Shown: positions 6,354-10,536 of the stretch, piece after piece
How positions within the stretch are numbered: position 1 is the first letter of the stretch
Layout of the letters: every line of letters starts with the position of its first letter
Source: Microcaldota archaeon
Lineage (GTDB): Archaea; Micrarchaeota; Micrarchaeia; Micrarchaeales; CABMGC01
Assembly (NCBI GenBank): GCA_028867095.1
Contig: JAGWHA010000024.1
Location: 1-10,536 of the forward strand
Reading direction: 5' to 3'
DNA length: 10,536 nt
Notes under the pieces: model-generated
Database searches by the model: none
Seen by the model: the letters and a program-made list of their open reading frames with translations, nothing else
What the model was told of the DNA's origin: nothing
Position numbers and translations under genes: made by a program

Positions 6354-7370
6354 ATGCCGACCTCAAACCCCAAGTCCGGTTCCACAGCCCCAAACGGCGG
6401 GAGAATCAGCCTTGTGACCGGCGCAAACGGCAGGACCGGCAAGGAGCTCATAAAGATGCTGCTCAACCGAGGCGACAGGGTGCGGGCGCTTGTGAAGCGG
6501 AGGGACCTTATAATGCAGCTGCCTCCGGGCGTGATGCCCTTCATCGGGGACGTCACCGATGCGGCGGTCATGGACGAGGCGTGCCAGGGAGTCGACAACG
6601 TCTACCACCTCGCCGCGATAGTGAGCCAGTACCGCGCCATAACCGAGGAGATAATGAAGGTCAACGTTGTGGGCACGGTAAACATAATGAGGGCATGCGA
6701 GCACAACCACGTCAAGCACGTCATCTTCCTGAGCTCGCTTGACGTATACGGGCATACGAGAAGCGAGAGCCTGACCGAGGATTCGGAGCTCCGCCCAAAG
6801 GATCGCTATGGCCTCAGCAAGGTGCTTGCGGAGAGGGAGGTTCTAAAGTACACTAACAAGGTGCCTTTCACGATTTTTAGGGTCGGGCAGATATACGGCC
6901 CCGGATTCGAGCACTACTTCTACAAGGTGTTCCGCACGATACAGACGCAGAAGGCGGCAATCATTGGCGACGGCAAGAACAAGCTCAATCTTATCCACAT
7001 AGACGACGCTCTGCGGGCGATGCTGCTTGCCACGACGAACGAGATAAGCCGCTACAAGATCTACAATCTCACAGACGGGCAGAATTACACCCAGGAGCAG
7101 CTCTTCGACTTTGTGGCCGACACGATCGGCGTGCCAAGGCCGACCAGGCACATAAGCCGCTTCATAATCAAGCTTGTCGCAAAGCAGAAGGGGATCGACA
7201 GCGACGAGCTGCGCTTCCTCACCAGCAACAGGATCATAGACACGACCAAGATCCAAAGGGAGCTGGGCTTCAAGGCCGCGGTTACGCTTGCCGATGGGGG
7301 CAGCGCATTCATAAAGCAGTTTTTGGACCAGGGGACGAAGGTGAATCTTAGCATAGATTCTGTGTTTTAA
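6354..7370 (+). CDS. NAD(P)-dependent epimerase/dehydratase, extended SDR family
   Basis: A 338-residue extended short-chain dehydrogenase/reductase. The Rossmann start VTGANGRTG (21-29) has the GxxGxxG nucleotide loop. GDVTD (65-69), the HLAA motif (85-88), the conserved N104, SSLDVYG (127-133) with the catalytic Ser, and YGLSK (152-156) with catalytic Tyr152 and Lys156 are all present. Basic residues after the second strand (VKRR, 47-50) instead of an acidic one suggest NADP(H); this is inference. A substrate-domain region (about 170-320) has FRVGQIYGPG and the LIHIDDA motif seen in sugar-nucleotide epimerases and 3-beta-HSD-like enzymes. The substrate cannot be told. The ATG immediately follows the upstream TAG with no gap; the first 16 residues are a low-complexity tail. 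Confidence 0.9.
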   Translation: MPTSNPKSGSTAPNGGRISLVTGANGRTGKELIKMLLNRGDRVRALVKRRDLIMQLPPGVMPFIGDVTDAAVMDEACQGVDNVYHLAAIVSQYRAITEEIMKVNVVGTVNIMRACEHNHVKHVIFLSSLDVYGHTRSESLTEDSELRPKDRYGLSKVLAEREVLKYTNKVPFTIFRVGQIYGPGFEHYFYKVFRTIQTQKAAIIGDGKNKLNLIHIDDALRAMLLATTNEISRYKIYNLTDGQNYTQEQLFDFVADTIGVPRPTRHISRFIIKLVAKQKGIDSDELRFLTSNRIIDTTKIQRELGFKAAVTLADGGSAFIKQFLDQGTKVNLSIDSVF

Positions 7371-7398
7371 AGCTTGCGATGGCAATATAGTTGATTCA

Positions 7399-8184
7399 AT
7401 GAAGATAGGAAAGGTTGAAACTTACATTAACAAGAGGCTCGCTGAGAAGGGCTCGCTGCTCTTCATGCTCATCGACCCGGTCGACTACAAGAGCCCTGTT
7501 GCAGCGACGAATGCGGGAATACAGAGCGTCGAGGCAGGAGCGGACTTGATCCTCATAGGGGGAAGCATAGGCGCGCAGGGGGAGCTTCTTGACGAGGTTT
7601 CCAAGGGCATAAAGGATAAGTCGGGAGGAGTTCCGGTTGTGCTATTCCCAGGAAACATAGCCACCCTCACAAAGTACGCGGATGCTGTCTACTTCATGTC
7701 GCTTCTAAACGCAAGGAACCCCTACTGGATAACCCAGGCGCAGATGCTTGCGGCGCCGCTGATCAGGCACCTAAACATCGAGCCACTTCCCGTCGGATAC
7801 ATAGTCGTAGAGCCTGGAGGCACGGTCGGATGGGTCGGCGACGTCAACATGATCCCAAGGGAGAAGCCGAAGATAGCCGCGGCACTTGCAAACGCAGGCG
7901 AGTTCCTTGGAAACAGGTTCATCGTCACCGACGCTGGGTCAAATCCACAGCTCCAGAACCTCGGCCCTATCCCCTCACCAATAATCAGCGCGGTGAAGAA
8001 GGCGATAACTGTTCCTTACATAGTCGGCGGCGGGATAAAGACGCCCGACCAGCTAAGGGAGGTCTACAAGGCGGGAGCCGACGTCGCCCAGATAGGCGCG
8101 GTCCTCGAGGACACAAAGGACCCCAAGAAGATAGTCGAGCAGTTCGCGAAGGTCGCAAAGGAAGAAGGAAAGAAGAAGATATAA
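7399..8184 (+). CDS. Geranylgeranylglyceryl phosphate synthase (GGGP synthase)
   Basis: Joins geranylgeranyl diphosphate to sn-glycerol-1-phosphate, the first committed step of archaeal ether-lipid synthesis. The 261-residue TIM barrel is full length for the archaeal PcrB/GGGPS family. LIDPVDYKSP (24-33) has the Mg-binding Asp26. IGGSIG (53-58), VLFPGN (81-86) and YFMSLLN (98-104) follow. The glycerol-phosphate site GYIVVEPGGTVGWVGD (133-148) holds Y134 and E138. TDAGSN (177-182) and the phosphate-gripping VGGGIKTPDQL (209-219) complete the set. Trp145 and the length favour the group II archaeal type. The ATG at 7399 starts 28 bases after the SDR stop; an in-frame TAG upstream fixes this as the first ATG. 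It is probably in one operon with the genes on either side. Confidence 0.97.
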   Translation: MKIGKVETYINKRLAEKGSLLFMLIDPVDYKSPVAATNAGIQSVEAGADLILIGGSIGAQGELLDEVSKGIKDKSGGVPVVLFPGNIATLTKYADAVYFMSLLNARNPYWITQAQMLAAPLIRHLNIEPLPVGYIVVEPGGTVGWVGDVNMIPREKPKIAAALANAGEFLGNRFIVTDAGSNPQLQNLGPIPSPIISAVKKAITVPYIVGGGIKTPDQLREVYKAGADVAQIGAVLEDTKDPKKIVEQFAKVAKEEGKKKI

Positions 8185-8192
8185 TTGATTTT

Positions 8193-9296
8193 ATGCGGCA
8201 GATAGCGTCAGTAGAGATACATGCGATAGTGAACGAGCTGCAGGTCCTTGCCGAGTGCTACCTAAAGAAGTTCTACGACCTAGGCGACGACTCGTTTCGC
8301 CTTCTCTTCGAGTCAAAGTCTGGAAGCTACGTTGTCTACATAAAGCTGCTTCAGGCGATAAACCTCACGACGATCACCGAGGAGGTTGACGAGCCCACAA
8401 ACTTTGCGAAGGCGATTAGAAAGAGGCTGCTGGGGAAGAAGCTGCGCGCAGTGGCGCAGCACTACTCGGACAGGATAGTCGTCTTCGACTTCTCGGGAGA
8501 GGAAGAGTACAAGCTGATAGTGGAGATGTTCGGGAAGGGGAACGTCGTTCTCGCTGACAAGGAGTACAGGATTCTGCTCGCCTACAACATAGTGAGGCAA
8601 AAGGACCGCGACATCTCGCCAAAGGTCATATACCAGTTCCCGTCAAGCACGAAGATAAACGTCGATTCGATAACAAAGGAGCAGGTAGACGAGGTCGTGG
8701 AAAGGCTCAAGTCAAGCCCCGAGCGCATAATAAAGGAGCTCTCGAACCAGCTTGACGTGGGGCCGCTCTACCTCGAGGACATGTTCAACAGGTCCCTGAT
8801 AAACCCGAAGTCGAAGGGGGACGACCTTCAGGGAGGCACGCTGCTCGCGAAGAACATCTTCGAGTTCTTCAAAAACGTCAAGAACCCAAAGCCGGTGATC
8901 TACTCAAGGGGCGGGGAGCTCGTCGACTATGCAATATTTCCGATAATAAAGTACAAGGACTGCGAGGCGGTCGAGTGCGAGAGCATAAGCAAGGCGCTTG
9001 AGAGGTTCTATCTCGAGGACCGCACAAGGCTCGAGAAGAGCGAGGAGGAGCTTGACGAGCTCAGGGCGAACATCGCAAACCAGAAGAAGATACTCGAGGA
9101 GATAACGGAGACCGAGAGGCACGACACCCTCGCGGGCCACAAGATCATGGAGCAGATGTACCAGGTCAACCAGATAATCGAGTACATAAACCAGAAGAGG
9201 AGGGTCACGATCGAGGAGCTGCGCGAGAGGTTCGGAATGGTCAAATCTGTGGACCTTAAAAACAAGACGATGGTAATAGAGGTAAAGGATGATTGA
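8193..9296 (+). CDS. rqcH: RqcH/NEMF (NFACT) family protein, short form lacking NFACT-R
   Basis: The family binds stalled large ribosomal subunits with peptidyl-tRNA and recruits tRNA-Ala for C-terminal tailing. This 367-residue protein has an NFACT-N domain (about 1-175): the N-terminal VEIHAIVNEL, FAKAIRKRLLGKKL (71-84), YSDRIVVFDF (91-100) with the Asp93-Arg94 pair needed for tailing in bacterial RqcH, and FGKGNVVLAD. A helix-hairpin-helix-like region (about 176-206) and a charged coiled coil (about 270-345) follow. It then ends after KSVDLKNKTMVIEV, where archaeal homologues continue into a second coiled coil and NFACT-R (usual total about 600-700). RNase Z starts at once, so the rest is not in another local frame. 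ATG 8193 lies 8 bases past GGGPS; an upstream in-frame ATG inside GGGPS is a shadow. Confidence 0.88.
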   Translation: MRQIASVEIHAIVNELQVLAECYLKKFYDLGDDSFRLLFESKSGSYVVYIKLLQAINLTTITEEVDEPTNFAKAIRKRLLGKKLRAVAQHYSDRIVVFDFSGEEEYKLIVEMFGKGNVVLADKEYRILLAYNIVRQKDRDISPKVIYQFPSSTKINVDSITKEQVDEVVERLKSSPERIIKELSNQLDVGPLYLEDMFNRSLINPKSKGDDLQGGTLLAKNIFEFFKNVKNPKPVIYSRGGELVDYAIFPIIKYKDCEAVECESISKALERFYLEDRTRLEKSEEELDELRANIANQKKILEEITETERHDTLAGHKIMEQMYQVNQIIEYINQKRRVTIEELRERFGMVKSVDLKNKTMVIEVKDD

Positions 9297-10187
9297 ATGA
9301 TCAAGGTAACGCTGCTTGGCACTTCGGGATCCACCCCGACAAAGAGCAGGGGGATGCCTAGCGTCGCGCTCACGTACAACGGCAGGGTCTACCTCTTCGA
9401 CTGCGGGGAGGGGACGCAGATGAGGATGCTGGAGTACGGGGTGAACATCTCGAAGGTGGAGACCGTCTTCCTCAGCCACATACACGGCGACCACGTCATC
9501 GGAATAGCTGGTCTGATCAGGACGCTTGCACTAAACAATCGGCAAAAGCCGCTTGTGATACACGTTCCCAAGGGCCAGGAGAGCGGTATAAAGAGCCTGA
9601 TCGTCTTCGACAAGGCGATAATAAAGTACCAGATAATAGTGAAGGGGATTGGCGGCGGCACTGTCTACAAGGGGGACGGGTTTGAGGTGGACGCATTCAG
9701 GCTAAACCACCAGATAACCACCTTGGGGTATGTCTTCAACGAGTCAGACAAGCTCAGGTTCATCAAGGACAAGTGCAAGGCGCTAGGCATCAAGGGCGAG
9801 ATGTTTGCGCAGCTTGGGAAGAAGGGAAAGATAAAAATAGGCAAGAGGACAATAAGGATAAAGGACGTGACGACCCTGCAGAAGGGAAAGAAGGTGCTCT
9901 ACGTCACGGACACAAGGCCCATGACCGGAACGGTGAGGGCGGCGAGGAACGCAGAGATATTAATACATGAGGCGGCATATACTGAGAAGGAGAAAAACCT
10001 TGCAAAAGAGAGAAAGCACTCGACCGCATACGAGGCCGCGCACATCGCAAAGCTCGCAAAGGCCAAGCTGCTTATAATCACGCATCTGAGCGCAAGGCAC
10101 CGTAATCCCGATGCACTCTATCAGGAGGCGAGGAAGGTGTTCAAGAACACCGTAATAGGGAACGACGGGTACACGACGGAAATATGA
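9297..10187 (+). CDS. rnz: Ribonuclease Z (tRNA 3'-endonuclease)
   Basis: Metallo-beta-lactamase-fold endonuclease that removes 3' trailers from tRNA precursors, here needed because the tRNA genes lack CCA. The 296-residue length is right for the short RNase ZS form. LFDCGEGTQ (33-41) is the family signature. The zinc motif HIHGDH (61-66) gives H61, H63, D65 and H66. Other ligands are H138 (LNHQI), D205 (VTDTR) and H263 (THLSAR). HEAAY (224-228) and KHSTAYEAA (240-248) complete the active site. A Gly/Lys-rich stretch GKKGKIKIGKR (174-184) may form part of the tRNA-binding arm. The ATG directly follows the RqcH TGA. The stop lies two bases before tRNA-Val. Confidence 0.96.
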   Translation: MIKVTLLGTSGSTPTKSRGMPSVALTYNGRVYLFDCGEGTQMRMLEYGVNISKVETVFLSHIHGDHVIGIAGLIRTLALNNRQKPLVIHVPKGQESGIKSLIVFDKAIIKYQIIVKGIGGGTVYKGDGFEVDAFRLNHQITTLGYVFNESDKLRFIKDKCKALGIKGEMFAQLGKKGKIKIGKRTIRIKDVTTLQKGKKVLYVTDTRPMTGTVRAARNAEILIHEAAYTEKEKNLAKERKHSTAYEAAHIAKLAKAKLLIITHLSARHRNPDALYQEARKVFKNTVIGNDGYTTEI

Positions 10188-10189
10188 AT

Positions 10190-10260
10190 GGAGGTATAGT
10201 CTAGTGGTAGGATGACAGATTGACATTCTGTAGGCAGGAGTTCAATTCTCCTTACCTCCA
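10190..10260 (+). tRNA. tRNA-Val(GAC)
   Basis: A 71-base intronless cloverleaf. The acceptor GGAGGTA (10190-10196) pairs perfectly with TACCTCC (10253-10259); the discriminator is A10260 and no CCA is encoded. The D stem is GTC/GAT. The anticodon stem ACAGA/TCTGT encloses loop TTGACAT with anticodon GAC (10222-10224). The four-base variable region AGGC and T arm AGGAG-TTCAATT-CTCCT follow. It begins two bases after the RNase Z stop codon. No convincing TATA box sits at the usual distance upstream, because that region is coding and GC-rich. Processing from the RNase Z transcript is therefore likely. Confidence 0.95.
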
Positions 10261-10281
10261 TACCTGCTAAAGGTTATTGGC

Positions 10282-10383
10282 ATGGAAGTAAAAAAAGAGA
10301 AGGAGTGCGGGGTCTGCGGATGCGACTGCGAGGACTGCGACTGCATGAAGCAGCAGGGATGCCTAAAGTGCGGATGCCAGTAG
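10282..10383 (+). CDS. Cys-rich 33-residue metallothionein-like protein
   Basis: A tiny open frame with nine cysteines in 33 residues: C9, C12, C14, C16, C19, C21, C27, C30 and C32. They form CxxC and CxC patterns (CGVCGCDC, CEDCDC, CLKCGC) typical of metallothionein-like metal-thiolate proteins. The N-terminal tail is lysine/glutamate-rich (MEVKKEKE), and acidic Asp/Glu lie among the cysteines. A good ribosome-binding site, AAAGGT (10269-10274), precedes the ATG by 7 bases, supporting real translation. No aromatic residue or hydrophobic core is present, as expected for a fold held by metal. It lies 21 bases after tRNA-Val, so it may be the tail of that transcript. Metal storage, detoxification or zinc/copper/iron buffering is inference. 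I do not recognise a named family. Confidence 0.72.
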   Translation: MEVKKEKECGVCGCDCEDCDCMKQQGCLKCGCQ

Positions 10384-10395
10384 CAGCTAGTAGTA

Positions 10396-10404
10396 TTTTA
10401 TAAA
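10396..10404 (+). promoter_or_regulatory. TATA box of the cold-shock-domain gene
   Basis: TTTTATAAA lies 40-48 bases before the ATG at 10444. It predicts a start near 10427 and a leader of about 17 bases. GTGAT (10435-10439) just before the ATG resembles part of the GGTGAT Shine-Dalgarno sequence. Confidence 0.6.
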
Positions 10405-10443
10405 CTCTGGGGTTCAATACCAATACACTATAATGTGATATCT

Positions 10444-10536
10444 ATGCAAGGAAAAGTAAAGATGTTTAACGCACAGAGAGGGTTTGGTTTCATCACAGGA
10501 GACGATGGAAAGGACGTTTATGTCCACACTTCCGCA
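10444..10536 (+). CDS. Cold-shock-domain protein (CspA family), 3' end cut by window
   Basis: The first 31 residues of a CspA-type single-domain nucleic-acid-binding protein, usually about 65-70 long. [17 protein letters not shown] carries the conserved first strand and the RNP1-like [14 protein letters not shown] carries the RNP2-like VxVHxSA motif. Such proteins bind single-stranded RNA and melt secondary structure, helping translation at low temperature or generally. It has its own TATA box and ribosome-binding site, so it is likely a separate transcription unit. The frame is open to the window edge. Confidence 0.93.
   Translation, partial: MQGKVKMFNAQRGFGFITGDDGKDVYVHTSA

Noticed and set aside
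7830..8192. Upstream in-frame extension of the RqcH frame
   Set aside because: It overlaps GGGP synthase in another frame, gives a low-complexity Arg/Lys-rich peptide, and the family N-terminus begins at ATG 8193.
9297..9500. Missing NFACT-R coded in another frame after RqcH
   Set aside because: RNase Z starts at the next base with its own intact N-terminus and zinc motif; no NFACT-R-like peptide is seen in the other frames.
1..10536. CRISPR array, insertion sequence or defence system
   Set aside because: No regularly spaced repeats, transposase, nuclease-defence or toxin-antitoxin genes are visible; nearly all DNA is covered by ordinary archaeal genes.

Overview
The window is chromosomal DNA from an archaeon. 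It encodes a NAC homologue (NAC plus UBA domains), geranylgeranylglyceryl phosphate synthase (the committed step of archaeal ether-lipid synthesis), archaeal-type TruD, a DUF424 protein, an RqcH/NEMF homologue and archaeal RNase Z. It also has tRNA genes without an encoded CCA, an apparent bulge-helix-bulge tRNA intron, and TATA-like boxes about 25 bases before likely transcript starts. Very tight packing, a shortened RqcH and a non-canonical tRNA intron would suit a small-genome lineage such as Micrarchaeota/ARMAN or another DPANN group. That placement is inference only.

Left part (1-1729): a truncated aldehyde dehydrogenase gene (-) diverges from nac (+). nac runs tail to tail, 4 bases apart, into a DUF424 gene (-). 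A divergent promoter region then leads to tRNA-Ser(CGA) at 1797-1895, which appears to carry a 15-base intron in the anticodon stem. Next comes an AT-richer orphan gene (2007-2426, +) of unknown function.

Middle (2525-5421, minus strand): a membrane glycosyltransferase family 2 synthase and truD. They have separate TATA-like boxes and are probably transcribed separately.

Right part (5523-10536, all plus strand): a compact cluster with a proline-dehydrogenase-fold protein, an extended SDR (start abutting the previous stop), GGGP synthase, a short RqcH lacking NFACT-R, RNase Z (start abutting the RqcH stop), and tRNA-Val(GAC) only 2 bases after the RNase Z stop. It is followed by a 33-residue cysteine-rich metallothionein-like gene and the start of a cold-shock-domain gene with its own TATA box. 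The cluster mixes lipid synthesis, ribosome rescue and tRNA maturation. The physical link of RNase Z with a tRNA suggests processing-coupled expression.

Most of the window is ordinary archaeal core genome. The items most worth a second look are the tRNA-Ser intron, the RqcH lacking its C-terminal half, the PRODH-like protein lacking the usual arginine pair, the RNase Z-tRNA junction and the tiny Cys-rich protein. I see no CRISPR array, insertion sequence or defence system. No stretch over 300 bases lacks a gene.
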